Shown: one piece after another, positions 17,006 to 25,575 of the stretch
Numbering within the stretch: the stretch's first letter is position 1
How the letters are laid out: every line of letters starts with the position of its first letter
From: Bradyrhizobium genosp. L
Lineage (GTDB): Bacteria > Pseudomonadota > Alphaproteobacteria > Rhizobiales > Xanthobacteraceae
DNA length: 64,000 nt
NCBI RefSeq assembly: GCF_015624485.1
Contig: NZ_CP061378.1
Location: forward strand, 2,480,001-2,544,000
Direction of reading: 5' to 3'
Notes under the pieces: generated by a model
Told to the model about the DNA's origin: nothing
The model's input: only the letters and a program-made list of their open reading frames with translations
The model's database searches: none
Position numbers and translations under genes: made by a program

Positions 17006-17019
17006 AGAAAAAGGCTATG
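17003..17019. promoter_or_regulatory. Inverted repeat over the lysR start codon
   Basis: CATAG-N7-CTATG spans 17 bases and includes the ATG of the LysR gene on the minus strand. Both the position in a divergent regulator/target gap and the interrupted dyad are compatible with a LysR binding site, although the classical T-N11-A box is not exact. A second short dyad, GCGC-AAA-GCGC, lies at about 17061-17071. Confidence 0.35.
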
Positions 17020-17106
17020 GCTGATATTGGATTATTTCAACTCTCGTATAGTTGCTTTGACGCGCAAAGCGCGCCAAAAGGGGCCGCTAATAAACGAGGA
17101 AACGCA

Positions 17107-18354
17107 ATGTTCAAAAAAGCCATTGTCGCGCTGGCCGCCTGCGCCGCGCTGGCGGGGCCCGCCTTTGCTGCGGATGCACCGTCGGAGATCAAGATCGGCA
17201 CGCTCTATGCGTCCTCGGGGCGCTACGCCTCGATCTCGATGCCGGTCTACAGCTCGCTGAAATTGTGGGTCGAGCAGAAGAATGCCGAGGGTGGCGTGTT
17301 CGTCAAGGCGTTCGACAAGAAGATCCCGATCAAGCTCGTCTCCTATGACGACCAGAGCAACACCGCGACCGCCGCGACGCTCTACAACCAGCTCATCACC
17401 CAGGACAAGGTCGACCTCCTGGTCGCCGATTCCGGCTCGGTGCTGACCGCGCCTGCGGTTGCGATCGCGCGCGACCACAAGATGTTCCTGTTCGACCAGA
17501 CCGGCACCGGCGCGAGTTTCTTCTCCAAGGACAATCCCTATATCGCGCTGATGGCCGACCCGGTGTCGACGATCTGGCCGAAGCCGCTGGCGGATTTCAT
17601 CAGCCATGACGGTCCGGGCCTCGGCATCAAGAAGGTCGCGATCCTCTACGCGACCAACGAGTTCACGGGCACGCAGGCCAACGCCTTCCGCAAGTTCGTT
17701 AAGGAGTCAGGCGCGCCGATCGAGTTCGTCTACGACCAGGGCGTACCGACCGAGACCACGAACTACAACGTCATCATCAACAACATCAACAACACCAACC
17801 CGGACGCGGTGATCCATTTCGGCTACGCGCCGAACGACATCGCCTTCCAGCGCAACGTCCAGGACGCCGGTGTCAAGTTCAAGATGCAGTTCGCGATCTA
17901 TGCCGGTATCGAGACCGAGCTCTTGGAGAAGAACGTCGGCGCCAAGGGGCTCGATCACGTCTGGACCTATGTGCCGCCCTCCGAGCTGGATTATTCCGTC
18001 AATTTCGGGATGAACATGAAGGATTTCCGCGCCGCCTGGGAGAAGAAGTACAACGACGGCAAGATGGAATTCGGCTTCAACGCGGTGGCGGGCTACACCA
18101 CCGCGCTGGTGCTCGAGAAGACGCTGTCGGTCGCAACCAGCCTCGACCAGATGGAGCTGCGCCGCGCCGTGTTCTCGCTCAGCGGCCAGCTCAAGACGCT
18201 CGACGGCACCTTCGCGCTCGATGAGACGGGCGGGCAGATCGGCGAATTGACGCCGCTCGGCCAGCTTTCGGTCGACGAGCACGATCACATCAAGTTCACC
18301 TCGATCTATCCGCATGAGACTGCGACCGGCAAGCCGGTCTATCCGGCGCCGTGA
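17107..18354 (+). CDS. ABC transporter substrate-binding protein (LIV/amide-urea type)
   Basis: A 415-residue periplasmic binding protein with a Sec signal peptide (MFKKAIVALAACAALAGPAFAA cut near residue 22) followed by IKIGTLYASSGRYASISMPV, the usual N-terminal strand of the Leu/Ile/Val-type I fold. An AGGA ribosome site lies about 8 bases before ATG 17107; an upstream in-frame start at 17017 would hide the signal peptide. It is the first gene of a nine-gene operon (transporter, AtuA pair, amidase, DUF2848). Ligands of this fold range from branched amino acids to aromatic acids and amides, so the substrate is open. Confidence 0.9.
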   Translation: MFKKAIVALAACAALAGPAFAADAPSEIKIGTLYASSGRYASISMPVYSSLKLWVEQKNAEGGVFVKAFDKKIPIKLVSYDDQSNTATAATLYNQLITQDKVDLLVADSGSVLTAPAVAIARDHKMFLFDQTGTGASFFSKDNPYIALMADPVSTIWPKPLADFISHDGPGLGIKKVAILYATNEFTGTQANAFRKFVKESGAPIEFVYDQGVPTETTNYNVIINNINNTNPDAVIHFGYAPNDIAFQRNVQDAGVKFKMQFAIYAGIETELLEKNVGAKGLDHVWTYVPPSELDYSVNFGMNMKDFRAAWEKKYNDGKMEFGFNAVAGYTTALVLEKTLSVATSLDQMELRRAVFSLSGQLKTLDGTFALDETGGQIGELTPLGQLSVDEHDHIKFTSIYPHETATGKPVYPAP

Positions 18355-18400
18355 TGCTGTCAGGGGCTGTTAACGGGACCTTCCGGCGGCGGGCGATCGC

Positions 18401-19324
18401 ATGACCTATGCGCTCGTCGCCGGCGTGCTGTTCGGGCTGTATTTCAGCCTGGTCGGCATCGGTCTCAATCTCGTGTTCGGCGTCATGCGCATCGTCAACC
18501 TTGCGCATGGCGACATCCTGATGCTCGGCGCCTTCATCGCGGTCGGCGTGGTCGGGATCGCCGGCATCGATCCGCTGTTTGCGATCCCGCTGGCCTTCGT
18601 GATCTTCGTGCTCGCAGGCCTGCTGCTTTACTGGGTGCTGGTGCCGCGCTTGCAGGGCTCGGCCAATCCAGAAATGCTGTCGATCATCCTGTTCTTCGGC
18701 CTGTCGCAGGTGATCGAGGCCATCACCACGATCTTCGCCGGCACCAGCGAGCGCTCGATCCAGAGCCGGCTGCTCGGCACCGTGTTTACGACCATCAAGG
18801 TCAAATGGTTCGGCGGCAAGGCCGGTGGCGCTGGGCCCATCCATATCCTCGGCCAGAATTTTCCGGCGCCCTGGGTGATCGCGGCCGTCACCAGCCTGAT
18901 CGCGATCGCGCTGGTCTATCTCTATCTCTACCACACGCGGCTTGGCACCCTGACGCGCGCGGTGATGTCGCGGCGCGACGAGGCCTTCGCCACCGGCATC
19001 GACGTCGATCGGGTCTCCGCCGCTGCCTTCGGCATCGGGCTCGGGCTTGCCGCCATCGCCGGTGTGTTCGCGCCCTTCATGTTCGGCTCGGTGACGCCGG
19101 CGTTCGGGGCCGATGCGACGGTGACGTCGTTTGCGATCGTGGTGCTGGGCTCGCTCGGCAATCCGCTCGGCACCGCGCTCGGCGGCGTCGTCTATGGCGT
19201 CTGCTACATGCTGGTGCAGACCTATCTCAGCTCCTGGGCCGACCTCTTGCCTTATGTGCTCTTGATCTTGATCCTGTTGTTGCGGCCGAGCGGCTTGCTC
19301 GGAAGGCGGGTGCGCGTTGCTTAA
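18401..19324 (+). CDS. Branched-chain-type ABC transporter permease (LivH family)
   Basis: A 307-residue inner-membrane permease with about eight hydrophobic segments and the family motif GIGLNLVFGVMRIVNLAHGDI near the N-terminus. The EAFATGIDVDRVSAAAFGIG loop corresponds to the cytoplasmic coupling region that contacts the ATPases. The ATG is 46 bases after the binding-protein stop, with GGCGGGCG upstream. It overlaps the next gene by eight bases. Confidence 0.9.
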   Translation: MTYALVAGVLFGLYFSLVGIGLNLVFGVMRIVNLAHGDILMLGAFIAVGVVGIAGIDPLFAIPLAFVIFVLAGLLLYWVLVPRLQGSANPEMLSIILFFGLSQVIEAITTIFAGTSERSIQSRLLGTVFTTIKVKWFGGKAGGAGPIHILGQNFPAPWVIAAVTSLIAIALVYLYLYHTRLGTLTRAVMSRRDEAFATGIDVDRVSAAAFGIGLGLAAIAGVFAPFMFGSVTPAFGADATVTSFAIVVLGSLGNPLGTALGGVVYGVCYMLVQTYLSSWADLLPYVLLILILLLRPSGLLGRRVRVA

Positions 19325-20237
19325 TTCGTCGAGGCACCTGTTGTTCATCCTGGCGCCGCTGGTCGTGGTGTTCGCGCTGCTGCCCGGCGTCTACCAGAAC
19401 CATCTGCTGCTGTTCAATTTCGTGATCTTCCTGATCCTCGCGCAGGGCGTGAACATCATCTATGGCTTCACCGGCTATCTGCCGTTCGGCTATGTCGGCT
19501 TCTTCGGCGCCGGCGCCTACGGTTTTGCCATCATGGTGATGCACTTTCAGACGCCTGCCGTGCTCGCGGTGCTGGTCGGTGGCGTGGTCGCGGTGCTGCT
19601 CGGCCTGCTGCTGACGCCGCTGCTGCGGCTGTCGGGCGCGTATTTTGCGATCGCCAACCTGGCGGCCTCGCTGGCGGTGCTGCATTTCGTCGCCAATCCG
19701 GCGCTGGAGGGCATCACCAAGGGGCCGTACGGCGTCTCGCTCACCGGCACGTTCAACCCGACCCATGCCTACTATGCCGCCGTCGTGGTGATGGCGCTGA
19801 CGGTCGGCGGCGTCATCTATCTGAAGAATTCGCCATTCGGCCTCGCACTGCAGGCGGTGCGCGAGGATGCGGTGTCGGCCTCGATGGCCGGCGTCAACAT
19901 CATCAAGATGCGGGTGATCGCCTGGCTCGCCTCGGCGCTGGTCGCCGGCCTCGCCGGCGGCATCTACGCCTGGTACGTCTCGGTGTTTTATCCCGACAAC
20001 GTGTTCTCCGGTGAGTTCTCGATCTTCGCGATCGTGTTTGCGCTGTTCGGCGGCGTTGCCACGGTCACCGGACCGATCGTCGGCGTGATCATCCTGTACG
20101 GCGTCTACAATCTGATCGGCTTCACCACGCCGCAATATTTCCAGCTGATCTACGGCCTTCTGATCATGGGCTTAGTGCTGTTCCTGCCCGCCGGGCTGGT
20201 GTCGCTGGCAACGCGCAGGGGGTGGAATGTCCCCTGA
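19317..20237 (+). CDS. Branched-chain-type ABC transporter permease (LivM family)
   Basis: A 306-residue inner-membrane permease. It starts at a TTG that lies inside the end of the LivH gene, with GGAAGGCGGG directly upstream. The GYLPFGYVGFFGAGAYGFAI segment and the RAVREDAVSASMAGVN-like coupling loop (QAVREDAVSASMAGVNIIK) are typical of LivM. It forms the heterodimeric channel with LivH. It overlaps the ATPase gene by 11 bases. Confidence 0.9.
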   Translation: MLNSSRHLLFILAPLVVVFALLPGVYQNHLLLFNFVIFLILAQGVNIIYGFTGYLPFGYVGFFGAGAYGFAIMVMHFQTPAVLAVLVGGVVAVLLGLLLTPLLRLSGAYFAIANLAASLAVLHFVANPALEGITKGPYGVSLTGTFNPTHAYYAAVVVMALTVGGVIYLKNSPFGLALQAVREDAVSASMAGVNIIKMRVIAWLASALVAGLAGGIYAWYVSVFYPDNVFSGEFSIFAIVFALFGGVATVTGPIVGVIILYGVYNLIGFTTPQYFQLIYGLLIMGLVLFLPAGLVSLATRRGWNVP

Positions 20238-20958
20238 GCAGACGCCCATTCTCAAGGTCGCGAAGCTGGTCAAACGCTTCGGCGGCTTTCATGCGCTCGA
20301 CGGCTTGAGCTTTCACGTCTCCCCTGGCGAGATCCTTGGGCTCGTCGGCCCAAACGGATCCGGCAAGACCACGGCGATCAACGTGATCTCCGGGCTCTAT
20401 GCGCCCGACGGCGGCGAGGTCGTGTTCGACGGCGCGTCCGCCGGCGGCGTCGCTTCGCACAAGCTCGTTCACCGCGGCATCAATCGCACCTTCCAGGTGC
20501 CAAAGCCGTTCCTGTCGTTGACGGTGCGCCAGAACATCCAGGTGGCGCTGGCCTATGGTCAGGCCGCCACCGCGCCGCCATCGGTTGCGGAGCTGCTCGA
20601 GGAATACCGGCTGAAAGAAGTCGCCGACCGTCCCGCCGCCGATCTCAACAGCGCGCAGCAGAAGATGCTCGACCTGACCCGTGCGCTCGCGACGCGGCCG
20701 CGGCTGCTGCTGCTCGACGAGCTTGCGGCCGGTCTCAACCCGGCCGAGCTCGACTGGATTGCGGGCCGCATCAAGGCGCTGGCCGCCACCGGCATGGCTG
20801 TCATCGTGGTCGAGCATCTGATGGGCTTCATCGAGCAGATCACCGACCGCGTCATCGTGCTCAACGCCGGCAAGGAAATCTTCGAAGGCACGCTGGCGAC
20901 CGCCGTCCGCGAGCCGCAGGTGATCGAGGTGTTTCTAGGAGGCGAGCATGCCCACTGA
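20227..20958 (+). CDS. Branched-chain-type ABC transporter ATP-binding protein (LivG family)
   Basis: A 243-residue ATPase. Walker A is GPNGSGKTT, Walker B RLLLLDELAAGLNP, and the switch His lies in VIVVEHLMGF. The ABC signature, normally LSYGQQ in LivG proteins, is degenerate here (LNSAQQKMLDLTRAL), so the composite ATP site it completes may be weak; LivF has a standard signature, so the heterodimer retains one good site. The start overlaps LivM by 11 bases and the end overlaps LivF by 11. Confidence 0.88.
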   Translation: MSPEQTPILKVAKLVKRFGGFHALDGLSFHVSPGEILGLVGPNGSGKTTAINVISGLYAPDGGEVVFDGASAGGVASHKLVHRGINRTFQVPKPFLSLTVRQNIQVALAYGQAATAPPSVAELLEEYRLKEVADRPAADLNSAQQKMLDLTRALATRPRLLLLDELAAGLNPAELDWIAGRIKALAATGMAVIVVEHLMGFIEQITDRVIVLNAGKEIFEGTLATAVREPQVIEVFLGGEHAH

Positions 20959-21667
20959 TGCATCCTCGCTGCTGGACGCCAAAGGCGTCGACGCCGGCTA
21001 CGGCACCATGCAGGTGCTGTGGAGCGTCGATCTCGACGTCCGCCTCGGCGAGACCGTGCTGCTGCTCGGCGCCAACGGCGCCGGCAAGACCACCTTCCTG
21101 AAATCGCTGGTCGGCCTGATCGAGGCGCGCAGCGGCCAGATCCGGCTCGGCGGCGACGACATCACCAGGATGCGCTCGTCGGACCGCATGAAGCGCGGCA
21201 TGACCTACATGTCGGAGCTCGCCGTGTTTCCGGATCTCACGATCGAGGAGAACATCCGGGTCGGCGCGCAGGCGCTGGGCCATGCCAATCCCGGCGCGCG
21301 GGTCGACGAATTGTACGGCCTGTTCCCGGTGCTGCGCGACAAGCGGCGCGATCCGGCCTCCAGTCTCTCCGGCGGCCAGCGCAAGATGCTCGGCATCGCC
21401 AAGGCGCTGTCGGCCGAGCCGAAGCTGCTGGTGATGGACGAGCCGTCGGCCGGGCTGTCGCCGCTGTTCGTCAAGGAGGTGATCCGCGCGCTCACCAGCC
21501 TGCAGGGGCGCGGATTGGCGCTCTTGATCGCCGAGCAGAATATCAGCTTCCTCGATGTCGCCACCCGCGTCTTCGTGCTGGAGGGCGGACGCATCCAATT
21601 CTCCGGCACGGTGGCCGAGATGAGCGGCAACGAAGAGCTGCATCGCGCCTATTTCGGGCTGAAGTGA
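20948..21667 (+). CDS. Branched-chain-type ABC transporter ATP-binding protein (LivF family)
   Basis: A 239-residue ATPase with Walker A GANGAGKTT, signature SLSGGQRKMLGIAKAL, Walker B KLLVMDEPSAGLSP and the LIAEQN switch region of LivF proteins. Its last base is the first base of the AtuA-like start (TGATG), so import and catabolic enzymes are translationally coupled. This coupling is strong evidence that the enzymes act on the transported compound. Confidence 0.9.
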   Translation: MPTDASSLLDAKGVDAGYGTMQVLWSVDLDVRLGETVLLLGANGAGKTTFLKSLVGLIEARSGQIRLGGDDITRMRSSDRMKRGMTYMSELAVFPDLTIEENIRVGAQALGHANPGARVDELYGLFPVLRDKRRDPASSLSGGQRKMLGIAKALSAEPKLLVMDEPSAGLSPLFVKEVIRALTSLQGRGLALLIAEQNISFLDVATRVFVLEGGRIQFSGTVAEMSGNEELHRAYFGLK

Positions 21668-23004
21668 TGCGAACGATCAGGATCGGATCCGGCGCGGGCT
21701 ATTCGGGCGACCGCATCGAGCCTGCGGTCGAGCTCGCCGAGAAGGGCGAGATCGATTATCTCGTGTTCGAATGCCTCGGTGAGCGCACGGTCGCGCTGGC
21801 CCAGCAGGCACGGATGAAGAACCCGGACAGCGGCTATGATCCGTTGCTCGAGGAGCGCATGCGGGCGGTGCTGCCGCTCTGCTCTGCGAAGGGCATCAAG
21901 ATCGTCACCAATATGGGGGCGGCCAATCCCGAGGCCGCGGCGCGCCGCACCGCCGAGATCGCAAAGTCCCTCGGATTGTCGTTGAAGGTCGCCGCAATCG
22001 TGGGCGACGACGTGCTGGACGCTTGCAAGGCGAGCGATCTTCCGATCATGGAGTTCGACGGCACCATCAAGCAGCTCGGCAACCGGCTGTTGTCGGCCAA
22101 CGCCTATCTCGGCGCGGAGCCGATGGCGGATGCGCTCGCGGCCGGCGCCGACGTCGTGATCACCGGGCGCGCGTCCGATCCCGCGCTGTTCCTGGCGCCG
22201 ATGATCCACGCCTTCGGCTGGAAGATGGACGACTGGAATCTGCTCGGGCAGGGCACCGTCGCCGGCCATCTGCTGGAATGCGCCGGCCAGATCACCGGCG
22301 GCTACTTCGCCGATCCCGGCTACAAGGATGTCGCGGGCCTCGCGCGTCTCGGCTTTCCGATCGGCGAGATCGGCGAAGACGGCTCGCTGGTCGTGACCAA
22401 GGTGCCGGGCAGCGGCGGGGCCGTCACCGCGCAGACCTGCAAGGAGCAATTGCTCTACGAGGTCCATGACCCGACCAAATACTTCCAGCCGGACGTGGTC
22501 GCGGATTTCTCCGAAGTCACCGTCGAGGAAATCGGTCCCGATCGCGTGCGGGTCAGCGGCGGTCGCGGCAGCAAACGCACGGATACGCTGAAGGTCTCGG
22601 TCGGCTATGTCGACAGCTATATCGGCGAAGGCCAGATCTCCTATGCCGGTCCCGGCGCCCTGGCGCGCGGCCGGCTGGCGCTCGAGATCGTCCGCGAGCG
22701 GCTGCAGCTGACCGGCGTCTCGACGAGCGAGTTGCGGTTCGACCTCATCGGCGTCGATGCCTTGCACGGCAGCGACGTCTCCGCGCGGGCCGGCGAGCCT
22801 TACGAGGTCCGTGTGCGCGTGGCGGGCCGCACCGAAAACCTCGGCGAAGCCGTGCGTATCGGCAACGAGGTGGAGACGCTCTACACCAACGGTCCGGCGG
22901 CCGGCGGCGGTGCCTGGAAATCGGCCCGCGACGTCGTCGCGGTGGCCTCGGTGCTGCTGCCGCGCGAGCTTGCCAAGCCGCAAATCCGGTTCGTGGAGGC
23001 GTGA
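21667..23004 (+). CDS. Acyclic terpene utilization AtuA family protein (DUF1446)
   Basis: A 445-residue protein beginning MRTIRIGSGAGYSGDRIEPA, the conserved opening of the DUF1446/AtuA family. Further family segments include FECLGERTVALAQ, KIVTNMGAANPEAAA, VVITGRASDPALFLAPMIHA and the TQTCKEQLLYEVHDP-like block (AQTCKEQLLYEVHDPTKYFQ). AtuA is needed for citronellol/geraniol breakdown in Pseudomonas but its reaction is not established. Here it is split from its C-terminal domain, which is encoded by the next gene. There are no terpene-specific partners (AtuC/F carboxylase, AtuD dehydrogenase), so the substrate is probably not a terpene. Confidence 0.88.
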   Translation: MRTIRIGSGAGYSGDRIEPAVELAEKGEIDYLVFECLGERTVALAQQARMKNPDSGYDPLLEERMRAVLPLCSAKGIKIVTNMGAANPEAAARRTAEIAKSLGLSLKVAAIVGDDVLDACKASDLPIMEFDGTIKQLGNRLLSANAYLGAEPMADALAAGADVVITGRASDPALFLAPMIHAFGWKMDDWNLLGQGTVAGHLLECAGQITGGYFADPGYKDVAGLARLGFPIGEIGEDGSLVVTKVPGSGGAVTAQTCKEQLLYEVHDPTKYFQPDVVADFSEVTVEEIGPDRVRVSGGRGSKRTDTLKVSVGYVDSYIGEGQISYAGPGALARGRLALEIVRERLQLTGVSTSELRFDLIGVDALHGSDVSARAGEPYEVRVRVAGRTENLGEAVRIGNEVETLYTNGPAAGGGAWKSARDVVAVASVLLPRELAKPQIRFVEA

Positions 23005-23005
23005 A

Positions 23006-23344
23006 GTGAAGTTGCGTGAGATCGCCCATTCCCGCACCGGCGACAAGGGCAACACCTCGAACATTTCGGTGATCGCCTACGATGCCGCCCATTATCCGCT
23101 GCTGCTCGTCCAGGTGACGAGCGCGCGGGTGAAGGCGCATTTCGCCGGCGTCGTGGAAGGCGAAGTTACCCGTTATGAACTGCCTAGGATTGCGGCGCTC
23201 AACTTCGTGATGACCGACACGCTGGGTGGCGGCGTGACGCGGTCGCTTGCGCTCGACGCTCACGGCAAATCGCTCAGTTCGGCACTGCTCGATCTGGAAA
23301 TCGACGGCGATCCGGGTGACAATCGGCCGCCACCCACCAAGTGA
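23006..23344 (+). CDS. AtuA C-terminal domain-like protein
   Basis: A 112-residue protein starting at GTG 23006, one base after the AtuA-like stop and 8 bases after GGAGG. The opening MKLREIAHSRTGDKGNTSNI and the later FVMTDTLGGGVTRSLALDAHGKSLS block match the small domain that follows DUF1446 in longer AtuA proteins. It most likely forms a complex with the AtuA-like protein. The Pro-rich tail (DNRPPPTK) is unconserved. No catalytic motif is recognised. Confidence 0.8.
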   Translation: MKLREIAHSRTGDKGNTSNISVIAYDAAHYPLLLVQVTSARVKAHFAGVVEGEVTRYELPRIAALNFVMTDTLGGGVTRSLALDAHGKSLSSALLDLEIDGDPGDNRPPPTK

Positions 23345-23349
23345 AAGCC

Positions 23350-24699
23350 ATGCCGCACAATCCGACACTCGCCTCCCTTGCCGCTGATCTTGCCAGCGGC
23401 GCCACCACGGCCCGCAGGCTCGTCGAGCAATGCATCGCCAGGATCGCCGATCCCGCCGGCGAGGGCCAGCGCGTCTTCATCCACGTCGACAAGGACGCCG
23501 CGCTCGACGCCGCCGACGCCATGGACCGGCTGCGCAAGGCCAATGCTGCGCCGTCGCCCTTTGCCGGCATCCCGGTCTCGATCAAGGATCTGTTCGACAT
23601 CAAGGGGCAGGTGACCCGCGCCGGTTCCCGGGCGCTGGATGATTCCGCGCCGGCCGAGGCCGACGCGCCGGTCGTGGCGCGGCTGAAGCGCGCCGGTTTC
23701 ATCGTGATCGGCCGCACCAACATGACCGAGTTCGCCTATTCCGGCATCGGCATCAATCCGCATTACGGCACGCCGAAGAGCGCCTGGAACCGGGGCGTCG
23801 GTCACGTGCCCGGCGGCTCGTCCTCGGGCGCCGCGGTCTCGATCGTCGACGGCATGGCGTTCGGCGCGCTCGGCACCGACACCGGCGGCTCCTGCCGGAT
23901 CCCGGCGGCGTTCAACGGCATCGTCGGCTACAAGCCGACGCAGCGCCGGATCCCGCTCGACGGCGGCGTGCCGCTGTCGTTCACGCTCGACAGCTACGGC
24001 CCGCTGGCGAACTCGGTGGCCTGCTGTGCCGCGCTCGACGCCGTGCTGGCGGACGAGCCGCTGAAACCGTTGACGCCACGCCCGGTCAAGGGCATGCGGC
24101 TCGCGGTGCCGACCACGGTCGCGCTCGATGACCTCGATGATGCCGTGGCAAAAACCTTCGAGCGCGCGTTGACGGCGCTGTCGCGGGCCGGTGCGCTGGT
24201 CGAGCGCATCGAAGTGCCGGAACTGCTCGACGTCGGCGTCATGAATGCCAAGGGCGGCTTCGCCGCGGCCGAGAGCTATGCCTGGCACCGCTTCCTGATC
24301 GCGAGCAAGGGCGACGATTACGATCCCCGCGTCTCTTCGCGCATCCTGCGCGGCGAGGGTTTTCTCGCCGCCGACTACATCGATCTGCTCAACGCGCGGC
24401 GTTCCTTCATCGCCCGCACCGAGCAGCGCATCGCGCCCTATGAAGCGATGGTGCTGCCGACCACCGCGAACCTGCCGCCGGTCATCGCCGATCTCGCCGA
24501 CGACAAGGCGTTTGCCACGCAGAACCTGCGCGCGCTGCGCAACTGCACGCTGATCAATGTGCTTGACGGCTGCGCGATCTCGCTGCCCGCCCATCGCGAG
24601 GGCGAGGCGCCGGTCGGCCTGATGCTCGCGGCAGCCGGCGGCTCGGATCGGCGCATCTTCGAACTGGCCGCCGGAATGGAGACCGTGATCCGTGTTTGA
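23350..24699 (+). CDS. Amidase-signature family amidohydrolase
   Basis: A 449-residue amidase with the Ser-cis-Ser-Lys triad: Lys79 in GIPVSIKDLFD, the cis-Ser in PGGSSSGAA (residues 155-162) and the nucleophile Ser181 in GTDTGGSCRIPA. It would hydrolyse a C-N amide or related bond in the cytoplasm. ATG 23350 is taken as start; an in-frame GTG at 23341 overlaps the previous stop as GTGA and is equally possible. Its end overlaps DUF2848 by eight bases. In this operon it probably releases ammonia or an amine from the imported substrate or an intermediate. Confidence 0.88.
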   Translation: MPHNPTLASLAADLASGATTARRLVEQCIARIADPAGEGQRVFIHVDKDAALDAADAMDRLRKANAAPSPFAGIPVSIKDLFDIKGQVTRAGSRALDDSAPAEADAPVVARLKRAGFIVIGRTNMTEFAYSGIGINPHYGTPKSAWNRGVGHVPGGSSSGAAVSIVDGMAFGALGTDTGGSCRIPAAFNGIVGYKPTQRRIPLDGGVPLSFTLDSYGPLANSVACCAALDAVLADEPLKPLTPRPVKGMRLAVPTTVALDDLDDAVAKTFERALTALSRAGALVERIEVPELLDVGVMNAKGGFAAAESYAWHRFLIASKGDDYDPRVSSRILRGEGFLAADYIDLLNARRSFIARTEQRIAPYEAMVLPTTANLPPVIADLADDKAFATQNLRALRNCTLINVLDGCAISLPAHREGEAPVGLMLAAAGGSDRRIFELAAGMETVIRV

Positions 24700-25378
24700 T
24701 CTCACCTTCAATGTCGACGACAAGGGCGCCGCGACGCCGCTGACGCTGGAAATCCGCGAAGCCGTGATCGCCGGCTGGACCGGCCGCGATCCGGTGGCGC
24801 GCGACAAGCACATCGCCGAGCTCGAAGCGCTCGGCATCGCGCGGCCGGCGACGACGCCGATCTACTATCGCTGCTCGGCACGCCGGCTGACGTTTGCCGA
24901 CGCGATCGAGGTCTGCGGCGAGGACTCCAGCGGCGAGGTCGAGTTCGTCCTGATCGGCTGGCAGGGCCGCACCTTCGTCGGCTGCGGCTCCGACCACACC
25001 GACCGCAAGGTCGAGAGCTACAGCGTCACCGTCTCGAAGCAGATGTGCGACAAGCCTGTCGCGTCCGAGCTCTGGGAGCTGGAGGACGTCATCGGTCACT
25101 GGGACCAGCTCATCCTGCGTTCCTGGGCCACCATCGGCGGTCAGCGCATGCTCTACCAGGAAGGCACGCTCGACCACATGCTGCCGGTGAAGGACCTGAT
25201 CGCCGGCGGATTCGAGGGCAAGGGCCTGCCCGATGGCTGCGCGATGTTCGGTGGCACTTTCGCGGCCAAAGGCGGCATTCGCCCCGCCAGCCGCTTCGAT
25301 TTCGAGCTGGAAGACCCGGTGCTGAAGCGGACGATCAGCCACGGCTACGACGTGATCACGCTGCCGGTGCTGGGCTAA
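24692..25378 (+). CDS. DUF2848 family protein
   Basis: A 228-residue protein starting at GTG 24692 within the end of the amidase gene. Family segments include AGWTGRDPVARDKHIAELEA, GCGSDHTDRKVESYSVTVSK, LEDVIGHWDQLILRSW and MFGGTFAAKGGIRPA. The conserved acidic and His residues and the beta-rich C-terminal half hint at a fumarylacetoacetate-hydrolase-like fold, but I cannot confirm that. It is the last gene of the LIV-AtuA-amidase operon; 14 bases later a palindromic repeat begins, which likely ends the transcript. Confidence 0.8.
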   Translation: MFDLTFNVDDKGAATPLTLEIREAVIAGWTGRDPVARDKHIAELEALGIARPATTPIYYRCSARRLTFADAIEVCGEDSSGEVEFVLIGWQGRTFVGCGSDHTDRKVESYSVTVSKQMCDKPVASELWELEDVIGHWDQLILRSWATIGGQRMLYQEGTLDHMLPVKDLIAGGFEGKGLPDGCAMFGGTFAAKGGIRPASRFDFELEDPVLKRTISHGYDVITLPVLG

Positions 25379-25391
25379 GCTCTTCCCACGA

Positions 25392-25510
25392 GTCGTCCCT
25401 GCGAAAGCAGGGACCCATAACCACAGGGCATCGTGGTTGGCACGCTGTGGCCTCAGCGATCTCAACAACGAGCAGCGGTGGTTATGGGTCCCTGCTTTCG
25501 CAGGGACGAC
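25392..25510. repeat. Family A palindromic repeat, copy 4 (variant stem)
   Basis: The ends read TCCCTGCGAAAGCAGGGA with CCATAACCACA, and their reverse complement. Against the other copies the stem has compensatory changes on both sides (CCCTGC/GCAGGG for CCCGGC/GCCGGG), which keeps the hairpin intact. Confidence 0.85.
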
Positions 25511-25575
25511 AGCGGAACTTGCAGAGCTGTTCCGGGCCACATCCTCCCGGAAATCGGGTGGTGCGAACCGCGATC

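Noticed and set aside
21019..21666. Upstream extension of the AtuA-like protein to 21019
   Set aside because: The extension overlaps LivF out of frame and is Arg-rich; ATG 21667 gives the conserved family N-terminus.
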